Shown here in pieces: positions 8,755 through 19,292 of a stretch of DNA of 64,000 nt. Under the pieces are notes generated by a model that saw only the letters and a program-made list of their open reading frames with translations, was not told the origin of the DNA and ran no database searches. Made by a program: the position numbers and the translations under genes. The stretch is taken from contig NZ_JBHEBG010000004.1 in assembly GCF_046557915.1 (NCBI RefSeq), forward strand, positions 124,001 to 188,000, given 5' to 3'. Source of the stretch: JBHEBG01 sp046557915. GTDB taxonomy: Bacteria; Bacteroidota; Bacteroidia; Flavobacteriales; Flavobacteriaceae. Within the stretch, counting starts at the first letter, position 1. Each line of letters opens with the position of its first letter.

Positions 8755-10086
8755 TTAGGGAGCCGAAGTACCTCCTTTGGCATTAACCCTTTTTAGTTGG
8801 CGCTGTATTTTTTTGATGGCCGATTCTATGGACTTCTCGGGTTCTATAATATTGTATTCTCCCCAGAAATCGGGATCCGAAAAGCCAATGGCAGTGTCAC
8901 TAAGAATAATGGAAGATTTGATTCTGTCCTTATATTTTGGTGCTTCCTCAGTGAGATTTTTTTCCCAATCGGTTACGGCCATTTCACAGGTCATGCTGTA
9001 CACGGAATTAAACAGTTTTTTATTCCAGTTTACTTTAAATTCTAACAACACATTACTATATCCGTAGTACCATCTACCATTTTTTTCTCTATAATCTACC
9101 CGGTAGGCAACTTCTGTTGGATATACCTTGGCATTTCTTGGCTTTCTACGGACAAACATCTTACTTGCCTTATCTTTATTGGTTATGTTGAGCGAATAAA
9201 TTGCGCTTGTCAAAATTTTATTTTCCGCGTCTATGTACAATTTTCCGGTATACAACGGATCATCTATATAGGCATGCTGCGTAAAGTTGACTACATATAT
9301 TAACCTGTCGTTTATTCGCGTAGAGCGATCAAAGCTGAATGTATATTCCGAAATCGATGCGTCAGTGAAAATATATTCGGGGTATTTCATTAAGTCAACA
9401 AACAATGCATTGAAAGGGCCTCCCTGTAATTTTAACGCAATGGTATCCAATTTGCTGTAATCCGTACTTTTTCTTGCCTTATACAATTTCACCGCATCCT
9501 TTTTAACAGAGGTATAAGGTGTTTTGTAAATGTTTACAACGGCTTCTGAAAGGGATACGTTCCGTCTTCTTTTCTTAATGGTCTCCCTATAAAAGGCCGT
9601 CATTAAGGTGGGGTCGTTAAAATAATTCTCCCCTTTCTTTGCCAGCGTTTCCCGCACCAGTTTTTCCGCATTTTTTGGAACGCTCAAATTTACTTCCGCC
9701 AACTCGGTGATGGACACGTCCAATAGAATACGGTTCTTATTCTCTTTCATTTGCGCCAAAGGCACCAGTTTGGTCTTATAACCCAGAAACGAAACTAAAA
9801 TGTTACCAGAGGTGATTGTCTTGGGTATTTTTAGAAGAAATTGTCCTTCGGTATTGGTAACCGTGGAAATGTTGGAATCTTCTAGGGCCAACGAAGCAAA
9901 AACCAATGGTTTCTTCGTTTGACTGTCCATTATCTTACCCCTATATTGATTAAAATCTACCGTTTGCTTACTTTCCACTTGGAAGAAGGTAGCCGCCATT
10001 AGGGAATCTGGCACTCCTACGAGCAGCAACATTGCAATGGCCGCAATAGAAGATTTTTTTAAAAATTTCACAACAATTTTATTCAT
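8755..10086 (-). CDS. Exported protein with CarboxypepD-regulatory-like N-domain
   Basis: A 443-residue protein with a signal peptide (about residues 1-31, cleaved after SLMA). A carboxypeptidase-regulatory-like beta-sandwich follows (about 47-128, YRGKIMDSQTKKPLVFASL, then a GYKTK strand). The rest is a long beta-rich C-terminal region of the kind seen in outer-membrane-associated Bacteroidota proteins of unknown function. There is no plug or barrel, so it is not a TonB receptor. It ends in an intrinsic terminator and starts 126 bases from rluF on the same strand. The domain at the N-terminus is clear; a role in envelope function is inference only. Confidence 0.78.
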   Translation of the reverse strand: MNKIVVKFLKKSSIAAIAMLLLVGVPDSLMAATFFQVESKQTVDFNQYRGKIMDSQTKKPLVFASLALEDSNISTVTNTEGQFLLKIPKTITSGNILVSFLGYKTKLVPLAQMKENKNRILLDVSITELAEVNLSVPKNAEKLVRETLAKKGENYFNDPTLMTAFYRETIKKRRRNVSLSEAVVNIYKTPYTSVKKDAVKLYKARKSTDYSKLDTIALKLQGGPFNALFVDLMKYPEYIFTDASISEYTFSFDRSTRINDRLIYVVNFTQHAYIDDPLYTGKLYIDAENKILTSAIYSLNITNKDKASKMFVRRKPRNAKVYPTEVAYRVDYREKNGRWYYGYSNVLLEFKVNWNKKLFNSVYSMTCEMAVTDWEKNLTEEAPKYKDRIKSSIILSDTAIGFSDPDFWGEYNIIEPEKSIESAIKKIQRQLKRVNAKGGTSAP

Positions 10087-10212
10087 GCCTTAAATATTAA
10101 AAAGTCTTTGTTTTGGAAAAGAAAATATACTCTAAGATAATGATTTTTAATGATATATGTATGACGAAAATCAGTTTTGTTATTAAATATCGCCCAAGCG
10201 TAACCGGGTCTT

Positions 10213-10944
10213 TTAACCGTCATGGGTTTTGGAGGAAGGAGCCACAAGACGATGGATCTCCTCTAATTCTGCATCGGTGATGTACCTCCATTTACCTACC
10301 GAAACATCTAAGTTTATGTTCATTATCCTTACCCGTTTAAGTTTTACCACCCTGTAATCCAAATATTCGCACATCCTACGAATTTGGCGGTTGAGGCCTT
10401 GGGTTAATATAATTTTGAACTGGAACTTACTGATTTGCTCCACCTTGCACTTTCTGGTAACCGTATCCAATATAGGTACCCCGTTCGCCATTCTTTTGAT
10501 GAAAGAACCGGTAATTAGCTTATTGACCGTAACCAAGTATTCTTTTTCATGATGGTTTCTTGCTCTCAAAATCTTGTTCACTATATCTCCATCATTGGTT
10601 AGAAAAATGAGTCCCTCGCTGGGTTTGTCCAAGCGACCGATAGGAAAAATACGTTTCGGATAGTTTATGTAGTCTATTATATTGTCCTTTTCTACCCCCG
10701 TATCTGTGGTACAAACAATACCTACGGGTTTATTAAAGGCCAAATAAACCGGTTTTTCCTTTGGTTCGGCGATAAGCTCACCATCTACCCTTACCTCATC
10801 TTTAGGGGTAATCTTTGTACCCATTTCGGGTACAAGGCCGTTGATGGTAACCCTTCCCTGATCTATAAGTTTGTCCGCCGCCCTTCTAGAGCAATAACCA
10901 ACTTCGCTAAGGTATTTGTTTATCCGAACGGATGTTTCCTTCAT
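10213..10944 (-). CDS. rluF: 23S rRNA pseudouridine synthase RluF type
   Basis: Converts a uridine in 23S rRNA (U2604 in E. coli) to pseudouridine. Residues 5-55 form an S4 RNA-binding domain (VRINKYLSEVGYCSRRAADK). The RsuA/RluB/E/F catalytic core follows, with the motif FPIGRLDKPSEGLIFLTNDG, whose Asp is the catalytic residue, and the family block GLNRQIRRMCEY. I chose the start at MKETSVR (243 aa), where family homology begins, over an ATG ten codons upstream at 10974. RluF is preferred over RluB/RsuA because of the RMCEYLDYRVVKLKRVRI block, but the exact target base is inferred. Confidence 0.88.
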   Translation of the reverse strand: MKETSVRINKYLSEVGYCSRRAADKLIDQGRVTINGLVPEMGTKITPKDEVRVDGELIAEPKEKPVYLAFNKPVGIVCTTDTGVEKDNIIDYINYPKRIFPIGRLDKPSEGLIFLTNDGDIVNKILRARNHHEKEYLVTVNKLITGSFIKRMANGVPILDTVTRKCKVEQISKFQFKIILTQGLNRQIRRMCEYLDYRVVKLKRVRIMNINLDVSVGKWRYITDAELEEIHRLVAPSSKTHDG

Positions 10945-11002
10945 TTTAACGATATCACTTTTATGGAAATACAAAGGTAACCATCATGGCTGTAAAGTTC
11001 TT

Positions 11003-12574
11003 TTACCATAACCAAATAAGTATTCCAAAAATGGTGAGTGCAAGTAAAATGGTTTGATAGATATAGTTTTTGTACCACGGTACATCTTCAAAACTATCCA
11101 TAATAAGTGCTTTCCTATAAGTAAGTTTTTTTATTTTCTCGGCATCCGGAGCCGGGGTCAGTTTACTTACAACAACGAATATTGCTGTTGATAAAATAAC
11201 CATTAGACCCACATTCATGGTATAATGAAGGTGCCAAAGATCAAACTGTTCCAACACAAATAATAAGACACCTGCTAGCGTACCTAGGATTAATGTCCAG
11301 AAAGCACCATCGCCATTTCCTCTTCTAAAGAATACACCCACAAGAAAAATAACGGCTATGGGGGGCACAATAATGGAGAACATTTGTTGCAAGTAGTCCC
11401 ACAGACCTGTGAAGTTCTGTATTTGCGGGGCCCACAGTGCGGCAACAATCATTAACACCAAGGTAGTGATCCGCCCATATTTAACAATTTCCTTTTCTGT
11501 TATGTTTGGTCTTTTTGGTTTTATAAAATCGATGACCAATAGGGTAGAGGATGAATTTAGGGCAGAATCTACACTAGACATAATCGCCGAAATAACACCA
11601 GCCAACACTAGACCTACAAGACCTACGGGGAGAACTTTGGTCACCAAAGTAGGGAATACGGCATCCCCGTTGGCAATATCCGGAAATAGGCTAATGGCCA
11701 TAGCACCGGGAATAACCATTATAAAAAGTGGAATTATTTTTAGAAAGCCTGCAAAAACAACGCCCCATCTGGCTTGCTTCATATCTTTTGCTCCCAATAC
11801 CCTTTGAAAAATATATTGGTTGGTAGACCAATACCAAAACCCGAGAAAAGGTACTCCCATAAGCAGTCCTGGCCATGGTAATCCGGGATCATCAATAGGT
11901 TGTACTACTGAAAAATGGCCTTCTGGGGCCGATGCAACTACCTTGTCCCAATCATAATCCAATTGTCCAAAAAGTATCCAAGAGATTATACCACACCCTA
12001 CAATTAGAATTACTGCCTGTATGGCATCGGTATAAACCACTGCCTTAAGTCCGCCACCCGCCGTATAAATACCTGCTACAACGGCCAAAACAAGAGACGT
12101 TTGCCACATAATAAGCCCTGGAAAAAAAGTCTGCAACACCAAACTACCAGCATACAGTGCTCCTGCTGTTTCTATCAGAATGGTACTGAAAACGGTTATA
12201 GCCGAGAAAAATAACTGTGATCTTCGGTCATATCTCAATTGTAAAAATTCGGGAATGGTCGTTATCTTACTTCGTAAGTAAAGCGGAATAAAAATGAGTG
12301 CCGCAATTATCAATGGAAGGCCCGACATCCATTCGTAGACCGAATTTACTATCCCTGTGGTATAGGCTGCCCCGGCAAGGCCTACAATAGTAGAACCAGA
12401 GATGTTGGAGGCAAACAATGATAATCCGATAACTCCCCAACCAAAGGTGCGCCCACCAAGGAAAAGATCTTCTCCGGTTTTGGTCTTTCTAGAAATCCAA
12501 AGACCAATAAAGAGAACAAGGAGGAAATAGAAAATGACAATACCAATGTCTATATTAGAGATAGAACTTTCCAT
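11003..12574 (-). CDS. Sodium:solute symporter (SSS/SGLT family)
   Basis: A 523-residue inner-membrane Na+-coupled transporter with about 14 helices. Family marks include LFLGGRTFGWGVIGLSLFAS near residue 36, the SNISGSTIVGLAG block that contributes to the Na2 site, and TAGGGLKAVVYTDAIQ near 166. It resembles the SGLT-like sodium/sugar branch. It lies 17 bases after the LacZ-type beta-galactosidase on the same strand, so uptake of a galactoside or of the released hexose is a reasonable inference, although the substrate is not fixed by sequence. Confidence 0.9.
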   Translation of the reverse strand: MESSISNIDIGIVIFYFLLVLFIGLWISRKTKTGEDLFLGGRTFGWGVIGLSLFASNISGSTIVGLAGAAYTTGIVNSVYEWMSGLPLIIAALIFIPLYLRSKITTIPEFLQLRYDRRSQLFFSAITVFSTILIETAGALYAGSLVLQTFFPGLIMWQTSLVLAVVAGIYTAGGGLKAVVYTDAIQAVILIVGCGIISWILFGQLDYDWDKVVASAPEGHFSVVQPIDDPGLPWPGLLMGVPFLGFWYWSTNQYIFQRVLGAKDMKQARWGVVFAGFLKIIPLFIMVIPGAMAISLFPDIANGDAVFPTLVTKVLPVGLVGLVLAGVISAIMSSVDSALNSSSTLLVIDFIKPKRPNITEKEIVKYGRITTLVLMIVAALWAPQIQNFTGLWDYLQQMFSIIVPPIAVIFLVGVFFRRGNGDGAFWTLILGTLAGVLLFVLEQFDLWHLHYTMNVGLMVILSTAIFVVVSKLTPAPDAEKIKKLTYRKALIMDSFEDVPWYKNYIYQTILLALTIFGILIWLW

Positions 12575-12591
12575 AATTTTTGGTTGTTTGG

Positions 12592-15588
12592 TTATGTGGT
12601 TTCGATAAAGATATTAAAAGTATAGCTCTTTTCTTTAAGGAGGTATTCGTCTTCGGGAGGCGATAGCCAGGAATCTATTCCGCCCACCCCCATATGTTTA
12701 TGGTCAATACAAAGATGGATGCCACCCTTTCTAGATAGTTCATGACTCCTACCTGTGTTGCGTTCTTTTCTGGATAACTGTGCCAAACTATAATCTAAAG
12801 CACTAAAGGAGAAGGGATCCTTTCCTAAAACTTTTATACCATATTGTCTACTAGTGTCCGATAATTTTATCCAGGCACAGTCTTGTTTAGCACCGTTCTC
12901 TTGTAGTGATAAATACGGTACATATTGCTCACTTACTGTGGAAGTGTGTACGTTTATATGTGCCGCAAATTTTCTATCCACATAGTTTTCGTGTGGACCT
13001 CTACCAAACCATTGGATATCATGGAGTTCATCTATTAATGTAAGGTGCAGACCCAGTCTGGGCAATGTTGGTAAATTATCTTCTATGGTGAGGGTACCTT
13101 GTATCAGTAATTGGTTCTTATCCGTCATTACATAGGTTAAATGCAATTGTGCCCTGTTATTTCCTAAATCGAAAGTACATTGGATCATAGAGGAGTCATG
13201 ACGCATGGATACCAGCCTAAATTGGTCATGCGCTTTTTTCCAATAATCGTATTTTAAAGGCATTTCCCATCCAAAGTCATTATCCGTAGGTGGTCTCCAG
13301 AATATAGGCCTTATGGGAGCTAATAGAAACTCCTTATCGGAAATTGTAAAAGAAGTAATTAATCCGGACGTTACATCTACGGCAACGCCGATATCGGGAC
13401 CGGATAGTACCAAGTGGTTGTTTAAATCGCTAACCGCATCGGTAAAGTTATCAGGGCTTAACTCCGGAATGGTTTTGGCCTTTTTAAGTAAGAATTGTTC
13501 CGTTGCTAAGATATGCCCTTTTTCGGCCCAAGTATTGGCTTCTTTGGCAACCACTTGAAGGTTTAAATAATGGTCAAAAAGACCATCTAATTTAGAAAAC
13601 GAATATGGAATGGTGATAAGTTCCTCCGAGTTGGATGCGATGGTGAGCGGTAATTCACCATGTTGATCTGTACCCATTTCCGAAATAATGGTCCATTGTA
13701 GCAGATAGTTGGTAACCTCCGTAAACAACCATTGGTTTTGCAACCTAAATGATCCTATGGCCGTGTTTACCATATAAAATTGTATAGGCTGGTATACTTT
13801 CTTCATTTCCCAAATGGCCGGTTTGGGCTTAGCGTTGGGCCAGAGCAGCCCATTAATGCAAAAGTTACCATCGCTAGGAATACCCGAGGGCCCAAAATCC
13901 CCACCAAAGGCCCAGAACTCTTTTTTATTTTTTACGGTGCGTAACCCTTGGTCTAACCAGTCCCAAATAAAACCACCCTGCAGGCAATCATATTGATGGG
14001 TTAGATCCCAATAATCCTTAAGACTCCCATTACTATTGCCCATGGCATGGGAGTATTCGCACATGATATACGGACGGTCACCACGTTCTTTGGCATAGGT
14101 TTCCACCTGTGCCAGGGTAGGGTACATGGGGCAAATAATATCGGTATGGGCTCGCTCTTCAGCTTGTTCGTATTGTATGGGTCGGGTAGTGTCTTGTTGC
14201 TTTAACCATTTGTAGGCAGCTTCAAAATTTATACCGTCCCCGGCTTCGTTACCCATAGACCAAACAATTACAGAGCAGTGGTTTTTACTCCTATGGTACA
14301 TTCGTTCCACACGATCTAAATGTGCTGCTTGCCAGGTTTCTCTTTTTGCAAGGCTCTCTGTGCCAAAACCCATACCATGACTCTCTATATTGGCCTCATC
14401 TACCACATAGAGCCCAAATTCATCACAGAGCCGGTACCATTCCGGTGCGTTTGGATAATGGCAGTTTCTTACGGCGTTAATATTAAAACGCTTCATCATC
14501 AAAATATCGTTAACCATACTCTGACGGGTAATTACATGGCCCGTATCCTGGTCGTGCTCATGACGGTTTACACCTTTAATCGTAAGTGGAAGGCCGTTAA
14601 TATGAAGTTGATTTTTGATAATCTCAATGTTTCTGAACCCCACTTTTGTATGTATCTGATCGACCCGTTTTTCATTTTCAATAAGCGTGATACTTAAATC
14701 GTATAAATAGGGGGTTTCACCTGTCCAAGGCTTTACATCCGGCAGATTTAAGGTAATCTCCGATTCTACGGATTTACCCGGATCGCAACCGTAATTGGCC
14801 GAAGCCGTTGTTGGTCCGGACCGACCATCTGTAAGTGTTACTTCTATGGTGCCGGTAGCACCACGGATAAATTTGTTGATAATGGATGTTTTTACGGTTA
14901 GGACACCGTCTTTATAATTGTTGATCAACGAAGCGGTAAGTTTATGGTCTTGGATATAAACAGGGTTGTGGGCTACTAGGTAAACACTCCTTTCTATACC
15001 GCTGAGCCGCCAGAAATCCTGACATTCCAGATAACTGCCATCGCACCATCTAAATGCCTGGATTACAATTTCCACCTCATCTTTGGCGTATGCCGTGATA
15101 TCTAATACAACCTCGGTTTTACTATCTTGGTTGTAACCCAAAAACGCTCCATTTATCCAAAAGTAAGCCGCAGATTTAATAGCGCCAACAACGAGGAACA
15201 CTTGTTTACCGTCCCAACTTTCCGGTACCGAAAATCGCTTCTTGTATACTCCCGTAGGGTTGTTTTTGGGTACAAAAGGCGGGTTTTTTGGAAAAGGGTA
15301 GCGGTCATTTACATAAATGGGAATACCATAACCGTTAAGTTCCCAATTTGAAGGGACTTGGATGCTTTTCCAGGCAGTGTCCCCGAGATCTAAATTTAAA
15401 AAGTCTTTGGGAAGATCCGTAATGTTTTCTCCCCATAAAAAATGCCATTCACCATTTAAAAGCAAGACATTATCCGCTGTTCTCGGTATATGTCTAAAGG
15501 CTGCAGGGGATTCTTGACCAATATTGAAAACCGAGGGGTCCGATAACCAAGTATACTTTGGACTTTTTATGGAGATACTTTTATGCAT
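12592..15588 (-). CDS. Beta-galactosidase, GH2 family, LacZ type
   Basis: A 998-residue glycoside hydrolase that cleaves terminal beta-galactosides by the retaining mechanism. The five-domain LacZ order is visible: a sugar-binding domain (about 50-210), an immunoglobulin-like domain (about 215-325), the TIM barrel (about 327-620), and C-terminal domains ending in the small beta-sandwich (about 715-995). The acid/base Glu lies in VIVWSMGNEAG (about E448) and the nucleophile in PYIMCEYSHAMGNS (about E511). There is no signal peptide, so it is probably cytoplasmic. Its partner is the SSS symporter just downstream. Related GH2 enzymes can act on other beta-linked sugars. Confidence 0.9.
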   Translation of the reverse strand: MHKSISIKSPKYTWLSDPSVFNIGQESPAAFRHIPRTADNVLLLNGEWHFLWGENITDLPKDFLNLDLGDTAWKSIQVPSNWELNGYGIPIYVNDRYPFPKNPPFVPKNNPTGVYKKRFSVPESWDGKQVFLVVGAIKSAAYFWINGAFLGYNQDSKTEVVLDITAYAKDEVEIVIQAFRWCDGSYLECQDFWRLSGIERSVYLVAHNPVYIQDHKLTASLINNYKDGVLTVKTSIINKFIRGATGTIEVTLTDGRSGPTTASANYGCDPGKSVESEITLNLPDVKPWTGETPYLYDLSITLIENEKRVDQIHTKVGFRNIEIIKNQLHINGLPLTIKGVNRHEHDQDTGHVITRQSMVNDILMMKRFNINAVRNCHYPNAPEWYRLCDEFGLYVVDEANIESHGMGFGTESLAKRETWQAAHLDRVERMYHRSKNHCSVIVWSMGNEAGDGINFEAAYKWLKQQDTTRPIQYEQAEERAHTDIICPMYPTLAQVETYAKERGDRPYIMCEYSHAMGNSNGSLKDYWDLTHQYDCLQGGFIWDWLDQGLRTVKNKKEFWAFGGDFGPSGIPSDGNFCINGLLWPNAKPKPAIWEMKKVYQPIQFYMVNTAIGSFRLQNQWLFTEVTNYLLQWTIISEMGTDQHGELPLTIASNSEELITIPYSFSKLDGLFDHYLNLQVVAKEANTWAEKGHILATEQFLLKKAKTIPELSPDNFTDAVSDLNNHLVLSGPDIGVAVDVTSGLITSFTISDKEFLLAPIRPIFWRPPTDNDFGWEMPLKYDYWKKAHDQFRLVSMRHDSSMIQCTFDLGNNRAQLHLTYVMTDKNQLLIQGTLTIEDNLPTLPRLGLHLTLIDELHDIQWFGRGPHENYVDRKFAAHINVHTSTVSEQYVPYLSLQENGAKQDCAWIKLSDTSRQYGIKVLGKDPFSFSALDYSLAQLSRKERNTGRSHELSRKGGIHLCIDHKHMGVGGIDSWLSPPEDEYLLKEKSYTFNIFIETT

Positions 15589-15655
15589 AATCTATATGAT
15601 GATCAATATACCTTTATTTTTTAGACCAAGAAAGGCCTGCACGGGACACCGATGT

Positions 15656-16600
15656 CTAGTCCAATAGATATTTAGAGATGTAGAATTTGCCACTTTCCCC
15701 AATGCCTCGTGGAATATAAAGGGACTTATGGCTTTGTACATAATCCAAATCCCCAAAGTATGCCTTCCCATCCTTTAAATTGGACATTTGCAAACTACCG
15801 TTTAGATGCCAAAGAGCCCTATTGGAAACTGTGGTAAGAAAAAAACCTTGCCCCCCATCGGAACATATGCCATCAAAATCCTCTACTTCCGGTGTTAATT
15901 TTACAGTTTTAATTTCTTTTGTTTCAATTACTACGGTACATAGGTTTAGGCCAGCAATCCAGAGCAGACCATCTTTCGCAATTATTCCGTTGGCCCATTG
16001 TAGGCTTTCCTCGTCTTTAACAAAAGTTTTCAGTGCGCCATCAACCACTTTAAATACGGCATGAACAAAAGAGGCTGTCACATAAACATCACCTTTTTCG
16101 GTAATTGCTACATCGTTTAGACCTGCATTTTCTATTGGAGATTTCATTTTTTTTAGTACGTTGCCAGTTTGGGTATCGATTACCACAAGTTGGTTTACGT
16201 CGGCTATATATAACATGTTCTCAAACAGGGCCATCCCGGTTGGCCTATTTAGGTCTACCACCCATTTTAATTGCAAGAGATCTCCATTTGCCGATATTTT
16301 TGAAATAAACCCGTCGTTCCCCACTTTATAATCCTTTCCGTTGGAGGCGTAAAGGGCTTTGTTTTGGGTGTCATAAAGAACACTTTCTACCTGTTGAAGG
16401 CCCGCTTCCATTAACCAATCGGTAGTGGAAACAATGCTTGGACGCCCTAGCGAATCCCTTTGGTTATGAGGGAGGGATATTTTCTGATCAGCGTTGGCAT
16501 TGGGTACATTAGACTTCTGGTCCCTGTTTTTACAGGCCATACCAAAAATTAGTGGCGCCAGGATTATAAAATACAGTTTTGCCCTTAACCTTACTACCAT
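15656..16600 (-). CDS. Beta-propeller lipoprotein, SMP-30/gluconolactonase-like
   Basis: A 314-residue exported protein with an N-terminal lipobox (GMAC, about Cys23) and repeated WD-like or NHL-like blades, such as PTGMALFENMLYIAD and NGIIAKDGLLWIAG, giving a six-bladed propeller of the SMP-30/gluconolactonase superfamily. The metal-binding residues of true gluconolactonases cannot be placed with confidence, so no reaction is assigned. It lies 67 bases upstream of the beta-galactosidase on the same strand and 37 bases downstream of the M14 peptidase. Confidence 0.7.
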   Translation of the reverse strand: MVVRLRAKLYFIILAPLIFGMACKNRDQKSNVPNANADQKISLPHNQRDSLGRPSIVSTTDWLMEAGLQQVESVLYDTQNKALYASNGKDYKVGNDGFISKISANGDLLQLKWVVDLNRPTGMALFENMLYIADVNQLVVIDTQTGNVLKKMKSPIENAGLNDVAITEKGDVYVTASFVHAVFKVVDGALKTFVKDEESLQWANGIIAKDGLLWIAGLNLCTVVIETKEIKTVKLTPEVEDFDGICSDGGQGFFLTTVSNRALWHLNGSLQMSNLKDGKAYFGDLDYVQSHKSLYIPRGIGESGKFYISKYLLD

Positions 16601-16637
16601 AACAATTGTATTTTCTAAATTGGAACCGGGTTAAAAG

Positions 16638-19091
16638 CTAATTCGCCATAAACAATGCATTGACAAAGAAGAGTTTGCCACTTTCCCAAAAACCTCTGAA
16701 CAGGGGATTATCTACCATATAGACGAGCTTTCCTTTTCCGTGTTGTTCCATGGCAAAAACCGTTGTGTTCTTTATTCGCTTTTGGGCCTCACTACCAGCA
16801 AATCCGGCAACAGGTTCCGTACTATCACCGATATAAGATACGGTACCTTCGTCTATAAAGGCATAGGCACTGTTTCCAAGTTTAAGAGAAAAATAGGTAT
16901 CCGAATAACCAAAAGCGAGGGGATGTGTATTGTCTACATTGGTTTTAAAAATTGCTCCGGTAATGGAGTTTTTTATTTGTTCCCTCCTTGTTTGGTCATA
17001 AATAGATACCTGGGCAGCAGAATCCTTTTCAATTTCCTTGGCTGCCAACCCAAAACCATTTTCTCCTGTAATTCCTTTGATAGCGCCTCCCATTGCTATC
17101 AGTTTACCTCCGTTGTTTACCCATACCTTAAGTTTATCCAAATAACGTTCCTTAAACCTATCCCCATAAGTGCCACTTGGTAAGATAAGCACATCATATG
17201 TGGAAAGGTCTACTTGCCTTATATAATCGCTATCGATAACAGTAACAGGGTAGTTTAATTGTTGTTCAAAAAAATGCCAAACCTCTCCGAAGCGCAAAGT
17301 TGAGGTAGGCTCTCCAGAGAGTACGGCTACCTTGCTATTAGGAACCATCTCTACGTATTGCGACCCAAAGTCTTTTCCTTCGTCTACGAAACCGGTATTG
17401 GCAATGGTCAGGCTTTTGTTGTGATCTTCGCTAACTGTTTTAAGAGTTGCCAAGAAATCCTGATGTTTAGCGTTATCGGCTTTGGTAATTATTAAACTAC
17501 CGCTATCATAACTTTTTCCATCCAGGGTAAAAGGTTTTTTTGCATAACGCACTCGAATGCCTTTTTGAAGCAATCGAGAGAGAAAACGCGCATCTTTCAT
17601 ACTATTCCAATCAGAAATGAAGGCATAGGCATTTTCACTATAAGCTATTTGCTCGGCTGGTGCTTTTCTGTATGCTTCTGTAGATACTAAACTTTCCGAT
17701 GCAATTGCCTCCAAACCGTAGGCAAAGGGCAAGGACCACGCCGTTATATCATAAGTTATGGAATCGCTGAGTTTGGCGTTTGGCTCAAACAAGACTTTTA
17801 CGAGTGTAGCTTTGGACTGATTTGTGGAAATTACCAAGTTCTCTTTCGGGATTCTATAACTTCCATTTTTTGCCCTAGAATAGTGATATCCTTTTGCCGT
17901 TGAACTGTTGGTAGCGCCATATTGTATTTCGTGCTGATCTAATAAAGTGGTTAAGGCGTCCATATTGTCGGTATTGCCATATAGCACATAACTTTTGTAC
18001 TTGTAATTTTTGTTCTTATAGAAATTTTTAAATTCCTCGGTTAGTTCAGAGAAGTTTTTAGAGGCAACTTCTACGGTAGACAGCCCAGTTGTGTAATGGT
18101 GCGCTATTCTATCTTTAAGGGTAAGGGTATCGCCAAGGTTGTTTATAACAGCCAGTCCGGCATGGCCACTACCTCCTTGCTCATAGGTCATTCCTATTGC
18201 CCCATTATAGGAAGGATAGGTATCTCCGTAACTTGGATAGAACAAATCATAAACTTCCTTGGTAAAATAAAACCAGCCCTTGGCATCAAAATAGCGTGCG
18301 TGGTTTTTTCCAATGGTGACCTGAAATTTACGTTGAAAATCGGTGATTACCTCATGAAAAGGCTCCGCGGCAGGCGCAAAAAAATAGGGGTCGTCTACAC
18401 CTTGCTCATGAAAATCGGCATGTACATGTGGTAACCATTGATTATATTTTTTAAGACGTTGTCTGCTCTCTATCTGTGTTAACCAGGCCCAATCTCGGTT
18501 AAGGTCGAACATATAATGATTAGAACGTCCGCTCCACCAACCTTCGTGGTGTTCCTTGCTATTTGGATCAACGGTATAGGGTGTATTCTTATATTGATTG
18601 TACCAGTTGGAATAACGATCGCGCCCATCCGGATTTATACAAGGATCCATAATTACGATGGTATTTTCCAAATAACTGCTCTTAGCGGTAAGCAATTCGT
18701 AAAGAGTAAGCATGGAGGCTTCCGTACTTGCACTTTCGTTGCCATGTACATTATAGCTAAGCCAAACAATTGCCTTGGAGCCATTTACATCACCTAAGGT
18801 ACTTTTAAGATGCTCTTGTCTTATGTGTTCCAAGTTGCGCATGTTTTCCTCAGAAGAAATGTAGGCCAATATTAAGGGCCGCCTTTCATTGGTTTGGCCA
18901 TACTCTATTAGTTGTACCCGAGATGGCATAGTCTCCGCAACATGTTTATAATAGGCAACGACCTCATAATGTCTTGTAAATTGTGTTCCCACCGGGTATC
19001 CTAAAAAGGCCGATGGAGATTGTAACTTCTGGGCAACTGAAGACATGCTAAGTAGCAGTGCAAGAGCAAAAAGGAAATGCTTCATAAACAA
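16638..19091 (-). CDS. M14 family zinc carboxypeptidase, exported
   Basis: An 817-residue secreted metallopeptidase. It has a signal peptide (1-20), then the M14 catalytic domain with zinc ligands in YNVHGNES (His116, Glu119) and a third His in VHADFHEQG (His224 or His228); the substrate-binding MDPCINPDGRDRYSNW block is also present. The C-terminal third (about 600-720) looks like a class I glutamine-amidotransferase-like Rossmann domain (VAVLSGEP, DVLILPSGTYG, GGKLIAMGGA) without an obvious catalytic Cys. This two-part layout is common in Bacteroidota M14 enzymes. The start could also be the ATG two codons in, at 19085. Confidence 0.87.
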   Translation of the reverse strand: MFMKHFLFALALLLSMSSVAQKLQSPSAFLGYPVGTQFTRHYEVVAYYKHVAETMPSRVQLIEYGQTNERRPLILAYISSEENMRNLEHIRQEHLKSTLGDVNGSKAIVWLSYNVHGNESASTEASMLTLYELLTAKSSYLENTIVIMDPCINPDGRDRYSNWYNQYKNTPYTVDPNSKEHHEGWWSGRSNHYMFDLNRDWAWLTQIESRQRLKKYNQWLPHVHADFHEQGVDDPYFFAPAAEPFHEVITDFQRKFQVTIGKNHARYFDAKGWFYFTKEVYDLFYPSYGDTYPSYNGAIGMTYEQGGSGHAGLAVINNLGDTLTLKDRIAHHYTTGLSTVEVASKNFSELTEEFKNFYKNKNYKYKSYVLYGNTDNMDALTTLLDQHEIQYGATNSSTAKGYHYSRAKNGSYRIPKENLVISTNQSKATLVKVLFEPNAKLSDSITYDITAWSLPFAYGLEAIASESLVSTEAYRKAPAEQIAYSENAYAFISDWNSMKDARFLSRLLQKGIRVRYAKKPFTLDGKSYDSGSLIITKADNAKHQDFLATLKTVSEDHNKSLTIANTGFVDEGKDFGSQYVEMVPNSKVAVLSGEPTSTLRFGEVWHFFEQQLNYPVTVIDSDYIRQVDLSTYDVLILPSGTYGDRFKERYLDKLKVWVNNGGKLIAMGGAIKGITGENGFGLAAKEIEKDSAAQVSIYDQTRREQIKNSITGAIFKTNVDNTHPLAFGYSDTYFSLKLGNSAYAFIDEGTVSYIGDSTEPVAGFAGSEAQKRIKNTTVFAMEQHGKGKLVYMVDNPLFRGFWESGKLFFVNALFMAN

Positions 19092-19263
19092 TGAATTGGT
19101 TTGTAAGGCCCCAAATCTAGCAATAAATATGTAAATTAAGTCTTAGGAATAATAGAATCTCTTTCATTGCTTAAGTTGTTCCCCGTAACCCAGTTTTTCC
19201 ATTCTTTTGTCGCATGCCCCAACTTCTTAACGTATTTTTAGGAACTGAAAAGCGTTAGAGTTT

Positions 19264-19271
19264 TATCTTTA
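19264..19271 (+). promoter_or_regulatory. Promoter -7 box for bshC
   Basis: TATCTTTA, one mismatch from TAnnTTTG at the last base, gives a predicted +1 near 19275 and a leader of about 18 nt before the bshC ATG. Confidence 0.4.
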
Positions 19272-19292
19272 CCCGTATTTTTTAGGCTTTAT